Shown here: piece after piece, positions 1 to 9,611 of the stretch
How positions within the stretch are numbered: the first letter of the stretch is position 1
Layout of the letters: every line of letters begins with the position of its first letter
NCBI GenBank assembly: GCA_015852425.1
Contig: JAAAIG010000515.1
Span: 1 to 27,730, forward strand
Direction of reading: 5' to 3'
Length of the DNA: 27,730 bases
From: Gryganskiella cystojenkinii
Lineage: Eukaryota; Mortierellomycota; Mortierellomycetes; Mortierellales; Mortierellaceae
Program-made: the position numbers and the translations under genes
Notes under the pieces: generated by a model
Database searches by the model: none
What the model was told of the DNA's origin: nothing
What the model saw: only the letters and a program-made list of their open reading frames with translations

Positions 1-329
1 AAAAAAAAAAAAAGACGCGGCAAAAGTGAAGGAGCGCAGTATTTGCGATCGTGGGAAGAAAAATCGATATTTTCTTTTTTTTTTTGTTCCATTTGGGATT
101 AACGATGAATGCGCCACCAACCAAAACTGCTCGTTATTTCTTGTTTTTTGACTCGTACACCGTTTACTGACTCTTTCTCCTTCCTTTTCCTTTCCCCTCT
201 CTATCACAACTACGGATGGAAACACACTGGATTATTCAACGGAACAAATAGGAGTATTCGCACGAATCCCAAGGCCCCTTTCTGCACCAGCAACATCCTT
301 CCCACTTGCAACATCAGCAGGGACGTGCG
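1..329 (+). promoter_or_regulatory. Upstream region of the Tudor-HDAC gene
   Basis: This stretch holds no convincing gene. It begins with a 13-base A run at the window edge. A strongly pyrimidine-rich tract lies at about 165-210, the kind of tract seen just before the start codons of most genes in this window, so transcription probably starts near or after it. Two ATGs lie further upstream at 105 and 109. The one at 105 opens a 21-codon frame ending at 170. The one at 109 opens a frame running to 444, past the HDAC start. If transcripts included them they would interfere with translation of the main frame, which argues for a start site downstream of 109. Confidence 0.4.
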
Positions 330-3300
330 ATGTCACCCAGTACGATGGATCGTCCTCGTTTCGCAAACTCGAATCTATCCGTCTTTCGACAGAATGCTGC
401 AGATGACAGCGATGGCGCCAGTGTCTCGTCGAGTGGTAGTTTGAAGCGAAGGAGGCGTCCCAACAAACCCTCAGATGGGAAACGATCCCTTCTCACTGGA
501 TCCGCTCTGGGAACCTACGGGATGGTGAGGACCCCATCTCAGGGATCGTATGAGGGCCAGGCTGGGTTCTACGATGATGACGATGATGATAATTCCTCGG
601 ATGAACAGATTAATGTCCGCAATGGAATCCAAGGCTTGAACTTGCAAAAGTCCACCAAGTCTTCAGGTTCGTTTTTTTTAAAAGCCTCCTCTGATCTTAA
701 TTTATGAGTGTGTGATCAGATATTATGATTTTTGGCTTTTTGTTTTTACTGATTTTTTTAAATGCCAACTTATAGTAGAGGCATCTCGAGCGAAAAAGCC
801 TCGGCAAAAGACGGAGCGTCCGTTCAAGATTGGTGAACTGGTCGAGTCAATGAAATCAGACACGGATGGTACCTGGTTCGCGGGCCGGGTTGTCGATCTG
901 GAAGACGACCCACATGACCACATCAACCCGAAATCCGTCCTCATCCATTTCGAGGGCTTTTCACCTCAACACGACGAATGGATTAAACCGAACCAGCTCC
1001 GAACCTGTTCCACCGCCGGAGCTAGTTTCCTTCGTTATGGACCCCAGGGACCCGAACCCATCGAGAACTGGACCGCATATGAAAAGTTTTATCACTCGGA
1101 TCTCGGTCGCACCGCTCGTCGCCATACTGGCTTGGCGTATGATCGTCGCATGTTACTCCACAAGTGTCAGTGCAACACCAACCCAGAGGAACGTCATCAC
1201 CCTGAGCAACCTGAGCGACTGGTCGAGATTTTGTGTCAGTTCCAAAAGAATGGCATGCTCAGTCTCGTGAAATGGATCCAGGGACGCGAGGCAACGATCG
1301 AGGAGCTCGTCGCAGCCCATGCGGATACACATGTTCGAAACTATTGTTGCACCGCGGCCGAGAACAAACAATACGCGCTCGAGAACAACATTGATGACCC
1401 AGAGTTAAACACAGAGGACTGTATCGATGAGGGAGCGGAGGCCGAGGGAGAGGACGATGACGAAGACGAGGACGAAGACGAGGAGATGGCCGAGGAGGAA
1501 TCGCCCAAGAAGGCCGAGAAACGCGTTCGTACGACAAAAAGGAGTACCCGTGGTAGCGTTCATGTCTCAACCACAGCGACTAGTGCTGATGGCGGAGTTG
1601 GATCCATTTCACCCGACTCTGAGGTCCCAGTTTCAGCGACAGCAACAGCAACAGCGTCAGCAGCAACAACAACAGATGTCAAGCCTACGGGATCCGAAGA
1701 TACAGAGATGACAGGCCCACTCTCACCAAGTTTCAAGGAAGGAGTGGAGATTGATCTTCATTCGCCCACCCTGGGAAGACGCCGTTCGAGTATGCGTGGG
1801 TCCGCAATGAGGATGTCTTCCTTGGTCAGTATGTCGTCGACGCTTTATGCGCAAAAGGAAGAGGATCTTCTACCGGAAGTGATCAAGGCTTCGTTAGCAC
1901 CGGATGAGGAAGACGATGACGATGACAAGACCAACCATGCGGGACCCGCCCCAAGTGAGGCTGCGCTCGCGGTTGCTGGTGGCATGGACCCGGCCGAGGC
2001 GAGCAGGCTGCCAGAGACATTGCCTCAAACGATACCCAAATTGGAGACTAAGGATAACAACGTTGCAGTCAAGAAGGAGACAACCACACCAACTGAGAAG
2101 ATTACAAGGTCTGGATCGGTCTCGACGCGTGGACAAATCCAGCAACAGCTTCAACAACAACAACAACAGCAACAGCAACAGCTTGCACCACTAGATGTTG
2201 AGAAGGCCACAAGTAGTCGCGTCACTAAGCCTGAGCATTCACCGGCGACCAGTGGCCCACGGAGTGGGAAGGATTCTAAGGAGATCATTGTAGCGTCACC
2301 AACGAGAATAAGTTCCAGGAATGTCTCTGGAGAGATTGTGATCCCTCAACAACAGGAATCCTCTTCAAGGGCGACGAGAAGCGACCAAAAGGAAAAGGAA
2401 GATAAAAAAGCAGCAACCGCAGCAGCCGCTGGCGCAGGAGGCGACAAGTCTGAGAAGGCAGGCTCCAGGGATCAGGCTGTGGCCAAGACACCGATCAAGA
2501 AGAAGGGGTACCAGGCCGTCTCACCTGCACCTGCACCTCCAGGCGATGCAGTCGCTATCCGACCTCCAGGGTTGACCTTTACGATGAGTTGTGGTCAGTT
2601 GGGTATTGCGGTCGACACGACTTGGAACCCTTATCACTCTAGTACGGCCGCCAAGGTCGCTGCTGGAAGTTTGATCACGTTGGTGGACCAAGTCGTGACA
2701 GGACGGTGCAAGAACGGATTCGCCATTATTCGACCTCCAGGACATCACGCTGAAGAGGATGAGGCCATGTAAAGACAGCTTCTTATTTTTTATACACAGG
2801 TTTCTTGAAGGTCACTCTTGTACAGCAGAAGAACTAACGCGTCATCTGCATGTATGTCTGTTTTTTTTTTTTTTTTTTGCTTAATTAGGGGATTCTGTTT
2901 CTTTAATAACGTTGGTGTTGCGGCGAACCTAACCTTGCAAAAATACCCATTGACTGTCCAAAAGATCCTCGTCATTGACTGGGATGTGCAGTAAGTTTCT
3001 ATTGGATCAAACTTGTGAGCCACATTTGATAGTAGTATCGCTTGTGCCAAGAATCTAAACATTTATTTTTTTTCATAGCCACGGAAACGGAACTCAGCAA
3101 ATCTTTTACGAGAACCCGAACGTGTTGTATATCTCACTTCATCGATGGGACAATGGACATTTCTACCCGTTCACTGGAGCACCCGATGAATGTGGAGAAG
3201 AGGCCGGTGAGGGCAAGAACGTCAACATTGCTTGGTCATCTTATGGTCGAGGTAAAGTCCTTGTGACCGAGAACCCATCTTTTTCTTTTGGCTATTTTTT

Positions 3301-4012
3301 TTTATACTATTGTCCTGGAACTAACCCGCATATCTTTTCTTACGTCGTTGCTTTAGCTCAAGCCATGGGAGATGTCGAGTACATTGCTGCATTTTGGTAT
3401 GTTTTACTCCCAATCGCGAGACAGTTCCAACCTGATTTGGTCATGGTCTCTGCAGGATTCGATGCAGCGGATGGACATGCTGCGAACGTAAGTTCTTGTT
3501 TTCTTCTTTTTTTCCTTTCTTTCTTTCTCTTGCTTCGTCGAACATGCTTATCCTAACGACCTTCATATTTGATAACAAAAAACCTCTAGATCGGAGGTTA
3601 TACCGTATCACCACAAGGATTCGCCATCTTGACACGTCTGGTCCAGACGCTTGCAGGAGGTCGAGTGATCCTGTCACTCGAGGGAGGTTACGAATTTGAA
3701 CCACTCGCACTCTCCGCAGCCGCTTGTCTGGAAGAGTTACTCCCGCACTCACTCTTGCCCGCAACCTCGCCGATTCGCGCGTTCCCCTACGCTTCCTTCC
3801 AGGGAACCCTGAACAGCGTAAAGCCAAACGCAATGGCGGTCTCTTCTTTACATCAGGTGCTAAAGTATCAACAAAAGTACTGGAAGTTCCCGGCCGAGGT
3901 TTTGAACCCGAGTTTCCGGTTCCAGTTGCCTGCAGAGTGGAAGGCTAGTAACAGTTTGGCGACGCGACCGAGACGAGAGAGGAACACACGGAAGAAAGGA
4001 GGGGCTGACTGA
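330..4012 (+). CDS. Histone deacetylase, class IIa-like catalytic domain with N-terminal Tudor-like domain
   Basis: Exons 330-666, 776-2768, 2889-2990, 3079-3251, 3357-3487 and 3590-4012 encode 1052 residues; 330 is the first ATG in frame. Residues about 128-185 form a Tudor/chromo-barrel-like module (key stretch [13 protein letters not shown], resembling PHF20-type Tudors). The deacetylase starts near 234 and continues from about 712 to 1010. His769-His770 form the charge relay; Asp809, His811 and Asp904 are the zinc ligands; Tyr946 (EGGY) is the catalytic tyrosine. Cys243, Cys245, His254 and Cys718 match the extra structural zinc site of animal class IIa HDACs, yet those animal enzymes carry His in place of Tyr946, so this one should be fully active. 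Residues about 319-711 are an acidic, Ser/Thr- and Gln-rich insertion within the catalytic domain. No C-terminal Arb2 domain of yeast Hda1 is present. It probably deacetylates histones or other proteins in the nucleus, with the Tudor module reading methylated lysine (inferred). Confidence 0.9.
1626..1677 (+). repeat. GCA/ACA (CAR-type) array read as Ala/Thr
   Basis: This stretch is the same CAG/CAA-type repeat as the polyglutamine tract at 2140-2181, but it is read in another frame and gives alternating Ala/Thr. In the +2 frame the same DNA would encode almost pure glutamine. It lies in the disordered insertion of the deacetylase. Confidence 0.75.
2140..2181 (+). repeat. CAA/CAG polyglutamine tract in the HDAC insertion
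   Basis: An interrupted CAA/CAG array in the reading frame encodes two glutamines-rich blocks, the second being ten consecutive glutamine codons from 2152 to 2181. It lies in the disordered insertion of the deacetylase. CAA interruptions are frequent, which usually limits replication slippage. Confidence 0.9.
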
Positions 4013-4675
4013 TCAAAGATCAACAGCCCCGTTACAATCCCCCTCTCAAACTACCGTACATATACTCTTATTTTTTTATGTTACCAAAAAACTAAAAACA
4101 AAAACATTATTCCTCTCGACCCTTTATGTCTCCTCCAATGACCTCCTTGTGGTATTTGTAATGAGAGAAAGGAACGAAACGAGAGAGACGAGCGAGACGA
4201 GCGAAACGACCGGAAATAAGTCATTCGATTCGGGCAACTTTCGGACATCATGAGAAAATCTGAAATCTTGCAGAGGAATGAAAAGATTGCTTTGAGGACC
4301 GAAGCACAAGTTCTCTGAAAACTTTGGATCGCTGTAGCAGATCAAGGAGAGCTTCTCTGGTGATGGGACAGGCGCTTCTCATAGAATCCCGAGCGTGTGC
4401 AGGAGTAAAGAAAGGTGATAAGATTGGTCCAAACAAATCTCCACATTGCTCGAGAGCGTTTTATGCTGCGAGACAATGATGTCGGAGGTCGTTGAAGTGA
4501 CTTCTTTTCTTTGATATTTACAAGAAGAGACCCCTTTGATATTTTATGCATTTGAATGAAATGTTGAGAAAAAGCCAGGTACGCAAGTACCCTGCTGGTA
4601 TATTACAACAGAAGTTTGCTGACTATGATACATGGATATATATATATTTTTGTTACTGTAACTCTTTGGCTGTTC
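4013..4675. other. Convergent intergenic region (3' ends of HDAC and REEP-like genes)
   Basis: The 663 bases lie between two stop codons facing each other and should carry both 3' untranslated regions. No exact AATAAA is apparent close to either stop. I see no credible open frame, tRNA or structured RNA; short frames here lack codon bias and recognisable domains. A small 9-base tandem repeat sits at 4185-4211. Confidence 0.5.
4171..4212. repeat. Short GA/CGA-rich tandem repeat in the 3' intergenic region
   Basis: Two perfect copies of GAGACGAGC (4185-4193, 4194-4202) are followed by a degenerate copy (4203-4211), within a purine-rich CGA-spaced stretch. It is a simple low-copy tandem duplication with no evident function. 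Confidence 0.7.
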
Positions 4676-7600
4676 CTAAGCACTTTCCTCTTGTTCCTCA
4701 TCCGAAAGGTTCGACAATTGGATATAACGACTCATCACTGTGGGTGTCGACTTGTAGGGCGACTGCGGCGGGATGTTGGAAGAAGATCCATCAAATGAAA
4801 ACGAGCTCTCCTTTTTGCGTCTGGATGGGGTCGAAGGAATACTACCGCTCAAAGTTCCAGGCGCCAAAGTCTTGCTCTTGCTAGGTGTATACAGTCCAGG
4901 GTGTTCCTCTTTCCGGTTCATTGGTAATGTCCCCACAGATAGGACATCCTTCATGCGCTGTGATCTGTTACTAGGGCTTTTGTTGGAAGCAGCATGATAG
5001 GGCGAGGACCTAGCCACCGCCGCCGCTGCCGCTGCATTCGTACTGATGATTCGCCGAGTATTCGGACTAGCATAGTTGTTGGTGCTGGTGCTTGATTTTT
5101 TAGGGGTTCGTCGATGCAGCCGAAAGATTGGTGTAGACAGTGTCGCCACTTGATCCTGCCCGATCTCGGTTAATGCGTTGTTGTTGCTTATGTTACCGGT
5201 GACGCTGTTTCTGCTTCTCACTCTCGCGAAATCCAGATCCGGTGCAGGTCTTTGAGCACTATCGCCGTTGAAGGGAATGGTTTGAAGAAGGCTTGGTGTC
5301 GGAGCGACGCCTCGCTTAGGGGTTGCAATCTTTCTTGGCGAGGAAATACCTGCGAGAGCTGACGAAGTTCCAACAAGCAAAGACTCACGTGGATGGGGAG
5401 CTTTCCTCATAGTTGCTGCAACCTCTTCGTCCTCGGCAGCCTCCCGAGCCGCATTCCGTGCCAGAGTCTCGTCATCCTCTGCTTCCCAGAGCGCCAATGC
5501 ATCCTTGAACTTTGAAGAGTCCTCTGGCGAGTCCTCAGAGCGTCGTCGAATCCCCAGGATATCTTCCTGTTGCCGTTGTCGAAGTTGAGACTGTCGGAGG
5601 CGGACCAAAGGCGAGAGGGCAAGGTTAACCTCCTGGTCATCCTCCAATTCAACTTCTTGGTCATCGTATTCATCCTCATCCTCCCTGCTGGTCAAGAACG
5701 GGTTCGGATGGGGGCTTGGCTTGACGGGTATCTTCCAGAGTGGTACTGTCGAACTGGACGAGGATGCGGCAGCAACGGCCTTTGTTGAGGAGGATCCAGA
5801 GGAAAGAGATCTCTTGATGCTCGCATGGTCGTTTCGGTTCGAACGCTCGAATCGGCTCCAATACTCTGAGACAGAGTCCGAAGGTGGGTGGTCACGTTTC
5901 GGGTCGTAACCGAGCGCTGCTACCGCGCCAGAGGAATCTGCGGTGTCCGTGGGAGGTGTGATTGATCGACGGCGCTGTCGTTGATGCAATTGTCGTGGTT
6001 CCAAGTCTTCTTCCTCATCCTCCTGCTGTTGCATCATAGCCTGTCGTTTAAGGTCCTTGGGGGTCAATTGACGATGTGCTCTTCGCTTCGTAATCTGCTG
6101 CTGCTCCTGTTGCCGCTGCTGCCGACGCCCTGAATTTTCTGCCGACAAGGAGTGAGCCAATTCTGGAGGGGAGGGTGTATTACTGCCGGCAGCGTTATTG
6201 CGTTTCCTGGTTGATTGTTGGTCGTGAGAATTTGCTGTCAGTGGAGGCGAGGCAAGTGGTGGATTACCTCGGTAATGGACCCATTCATGAACGTTATTCA
6301 TCCGTGACTCAAAGCTAGCAGAGTGAAGAGGTGGATTCGGTGGGGAAAGCAGGGCAGTTTCTTGTTGCCGTTGTCGTGACTGTGATCGTGAGTGTGTAGG
6401 GTCGGTTTTTCTCCGTTGTAGTGACGAGTGGTCCTTTGAGGAGGAGACCTGAAAAGATGACTCACGACCTGCGGATGTCATCGCAGCCGGTGCAGTATAA
6501 TGCGTGACCAGACTGGCTCGGTGCTTTCCTGGTGGTTTGGGACGTGAAAAGGCGAGTTTTGTGGGTAGTTGCGTACTGGATGATTTGCGTTCTACGACTC
6601 GGGCGCCTTGGTCCTTTGATCTAGAGGATGCCCGCATTGCAGGCTCTGCTTCTTCATCCCGCACTCGACTTGATAATTCACTGGCACGAAGTGGTTGTCG
6701 TAGCACCTCATCGACTGGTGACGGTTTTGTCCTTTTGCTCTCCCTGGAAGCTGTCATGTCCGTCTCGTCTCTTGTTGTGGACTGCCGAGTGTTGGAGGCA
6801 GTAGCAGTGGTAATATGTCGGCGCCGGAGAAGACTGAGTTTGTTCTGTTGACGCAAAAGTTGTTGGTACGTTAGACGAGGTGCTTGAGGGACCGAGTTTG
6901 CATGTTGGACCTCGGAAAAGTTGCGTTTCCGTCCCGGATTGGTCTTTTCGATAATATCGTCCTCGTCTCCACGTGCATGACCGCTTCTCCTCCTTGCCGT
7001 GGGTCTTTCCGCAGCGGTAGTCTCTTCAGTACGGTCAATAGTGTCCCTCTGTGCTGATGAAGATACACGACGTTCGACAGGCTCTGGTGGACTGGAAGGA
7101 ATGGGCGTTGTGACGGATAATCGGGATCTTGTCCGCTCCACGGGCGAACGTGCCATTGGGAGCATATCCGTATGATGATACTGCTGCTTTTGTTGTTGTT
7201 GCGATTCTGGTCTACCCTGCAACCAACTGGGCGGTGTCGAGGCAGATTTCGACGTCGCCAGGGGTCTTGAGAGGATTCGTTCCTGTGGTAGTGTAGGGTG
7301 ATCCTGAGGATGATGCTTATGATGATGATGTTCTCGATCAAATTGATCACGCGAGTCTTGTCTTGAAAATATCCTCGAAGAAGAGGTAGCAACGGCAGGT
7401 GCGGCAGAGCTACTGACACTTCCTGTCCGTCTTCTTTCCAGGTCTCGTTTGAATCTTCCAAAATCCAGAGAGGAAACTGTGGTGGAGTCAGGGATGGTAC
7501 CAGCTGTTGGATTCCTTCTGATGGGATCCTCGGATCGAAATTTTTGTTGTTTTGAGGAGGGTATCGAGGCAGTGCTAGTGAAACTCTGACTTGGTTCCAG

Positions 7601-8126
7601 ACGTGTAAAAGAGGTTTCGCGTCGTCCTAATGATGATTCAGAGCGTCGAAGTGTTGTTGGTTTTGGTGGGGTTGCTGCTGCCCTTGAAAGGTAGTAGTGA
7701 GCGAGTAGAAGCCATCCTGTGATGACGATCTTGATGCCCTCATAAACAGGGAGTCTACGATACAGAAGTTACAAAAAGGGTGTTAGAAAGTTTTCTTTTT
7801 TCTTTCGTTCCTGGAAGGAGAAGAGAGAAGGAGGAGACGGTCTTTTGTTTACCTGTAGGCCACGAATGAATCAACAATCGGTTCTAGGGCCAGTCCTGCG
7901 AGGTAAACGAACCAGAGAAAGAGATGCCTCCGAGCCTGCCCCTTGTCCTTGGGGTCCACCACAGCAGCCCATGTCTTGTAGGAAGAGTAGGTGATGCTAG
8001 TAGGATGATTTTCAGGAAGAGGACAGACATTAGTTCCATAATCGTGTGGAACAAATAATAATTATAAAAAAAAACGCGTCCATGATGGCCAAGTTACCAG
8101 ACGAGTCGAATGGCGTGGTAGAGCAT
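4676..8126 (-). CDS. REEP/TB2-DP1-HVA22 family membrane protein with very long disordered tail
   Basis: Exons 8126-8098, 7996-7853 and 7754-4676 encode 1083 residues. Phases join cleanly, and residues 1-80 show the family pattern: a short N-terminal hydrophobic stretch, SYKTW (15-19), a basic/acidic loop with DPKDK (24-28), a membrane hairpin at about 35-57, LPVYEGIK (59-66) and a second hydrophobic segment about 65-80. The short N terminus resembles the REEP1-4 branch. Members bend and shape tubular ER, and REEP3/4 keep ER off mitotic chromosomes through microtubule binding. The remaining residues (about 85-1083) are low-complexity, Ser/Arg/Gln-rich and basic, with many Ser-Pro and Thr-Pro sites, a His-rich patch and a C terminus rich in TPSRRKK-like motifs. 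Usual family members are about 200 residues, so the tail is exceptional. It could bind microtubules or be a cyclin-dependent kinase target (inference). It shares a 512-bp divergent promoter region with the OXLD1-like gene. Confidence 0.8.
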
Positions 8127-8357
8127 CGCGCCAACGGGAAGGATTTGTCTTTTTGATTTTGATTAGACGAGAATAGTCCAAAGAGAAAAGTGAGTGAACG
8201 TGTGTGGGAATGCGCGTGTGATTGAATCAAAGTAAAGAGGATGGCAAACGAGGACTGATTTTGTGGGAAATTGAAGAATGAAAAAAAGGGGGGAGGAGAG
8301 AATAAAAAAAGACGCCATGGACAATGCCCACAATTTTATTTTATTCGAGCAAATTAT

Positions 8358-8369
8358 TATCACGTGATA
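8358..8369. promoter_or_regulatory. Palindromic E-box (TATCACGTGATA)
   Basis: The 12-base perfect palindrome contains TCACGTGA, the preferred site of Cbf1/USF/SREBP-type bHLH factors in fungi. It sits between two divergent genes, about 230 bases from the REEP-like ATG and 270 from the OXLD1-like ATG. Functional use is inferred. Confidence 0.5.
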
Positions 8370-8536
8370 GATGCGTTGTCGGATTTCGGATGTCCGTTTT
8401 CTGCCTCCATGTCGCATCATTCCAAAAGAGAACAGGTGATGATCTGTCATCGTTCTTCTTGTCACATCACTCTTTATGGATTCAAACCCATGAAAACCAA
8501 GAAACCGAACGACTGCGCGCCAGGAGAGATTGCTCT

Positions 8537-8546
8537 TATTTAAATA
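8537..8546 (+). promoter_or_regulatory. TATA-like box (TATTTAAATA) of the OXLD1-like gene
   Basis: This A/T-only palindromic box lies 93 bases before the ATG at 8639, followed by a pyrimidine-rich stretch. A related TATTTAAAA box lies 104 bases before the next plus-strand gene, which supports a core promoter role. Confidence 0.45.
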
Positions 8547-8638
8547 CCAGGCATCTCCTTTTACCTGTATACCCATCCATTCTTTCATTCATTCTCTTCA
8601 AAATCACTTTTTTGTACCATTCACTCAACAACGCATAA

Positions 8639-9611
8639 ATGTCAATAACGTCCCTCGTCTACAGATCACGCCAAATGGCGCAATCGGTCATAGTCCACCA
8701 CAACAGCAACACTCTTCGTAGGCGTTCACTCTACATCGCCGCTGCAGCCAGGGATCACAAACGAGAAACCAGCGAGATTATCCAGGCACCAATTGATGCT
8801 GCTGCGCGGTCACATCAGGCTGCTGCAGAACAAGAAAAACAGACCGTTCGAGAAAACGCTATCCGAGAACGGCAAAAGCATCCCAACTACGGAGGATGGT
8901 GGACCGAGATCCTAAACTACCACCAAACACCCCAGACTCTACCCGATCCGACATTACTTCTCTCAGAGGACCATGTCTTCCAAGGACGTCCTGCAACCGC
9001 AGCACCGACAAAAACCGAAATCAATAAGGGTTATGCCAATTCTTTACCCTCTGCAAAGTCAGCATCCTCAGGAAACACGTTACCAACCGCGGTTTCCACA
9101 GGATCGGCAACATTTGCTACCGGAACAGAGTCGAGTCTTTCAAGATCTTCCCCAGAATCGACTCCGTACCATGGATTCTCAATCCCCATCAAGCCATCTC
9201 CTCCAGGTGCAGAAGATTGTTGCATGAGGTAAGAATGAGAATCGACAGATCTGATATAATGCGGGTGTTTTTTTGCCGCCAATTTTTTTTGGTTCACTAA
9301 AAAAATTCAGGGTTAGTACGTCATATGGATCTTGACAACCTTATTTTTTTGTTATCCCTCTTTTTAATAGCGGCTGTGCGCACTGCATTTACGATATCTA
9401 CGAGGAAGACCGTCAAGAGTACAAGCGTAAGCTCGCCGAGGTCCTGGCTCAGATTGAAAATGCCGGACTTCCACCACCACCGAATTTGAAAACCGCTGCC
9501 AGTTCTACGAAACCAGGCGAGACAGCATCAACAAAGGACGAGGATGATAGTGATATGGATCCAGGCATGAAAGCGTTTTTGGCCCTAGAACGCAAGTTGA
9601 AAGGCGCGTGA
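8639..9611 (+). CDS. OXLD1: Oxidoreductase-like domain protein, mitochondrial (OXLD1-like)
   Basis: Exons 8639-9228 and 9371-9611 encode 276 residues. The signature of the oxidoreductase-like family crosses the splice junction: Cys194-Cys195 (EDCC), then SGCAHC (197-202) and IYDIYEEDRQEY, with four cysteines spaced as in a small metal or redox site. The N terminus (residues 1-40) is rich in Arg, Ser and Ala with no acidic residues early on, consistent with a mitochondrial targeting peptide. A motif HPNYGGWWTEILNYHQ follows near residue 81, and residues about 125-185 are Ser/Thr-rich and probably disordered. The C terminus is charged. Family members such as human OXLD1 are small mitochondrial proteins of poorly known biochemical role; the family name does not establish a redox reaction. 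ATG 8639 is the first in frame; the next in-frame ATG at 8675 is an alternative. Confidence 0.85.

Larger units (their letters stand above)
8127..8638. promoter_or_regulatory. Divergent promoter region between REEP-like and OXLD1-like genes
   Basis: The region is 512 bases between two start codons pointing away from each other. It holds a 12-base perfect palindrome with a CACGTG core (8358-8369), a TATTTAAATA box 93 bases before the rightward ATG (8537-8546) and pyrimidine-rich leaders on each side. Open frames here are short and unlike any known protein. Confidence 0.6.

Noticed and set aside
1..13. Poly(A) run as the tail of a retroposed element
   Set aside because: Only 13 bases at the window edge with no element, target duplication or coding remains beside it; many A/T runs of similar length occur in this genome.
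712..2772. HDAC as a truncated protein ending at the TAA near 2772
   Set aside because: The apparent stop lies inside a GTAAAG donor. Joining to 2889 continues the catalytic domain (MGFCFFNN), so the gene is intact.
4250..4560. Possible structured or snoRNA-like sequence in the HDAC/REEP intergenic region
   Set aside because: Loose TGATG matches only; no paired C and D boxes with terminal stem and no guide region could be made out.
6504..6851. 115-codon plus-strand open frame opposite the REEP tail
   Set aside because: Antisense reading of low-complexity Ser/Arg codons; no start context or domain.
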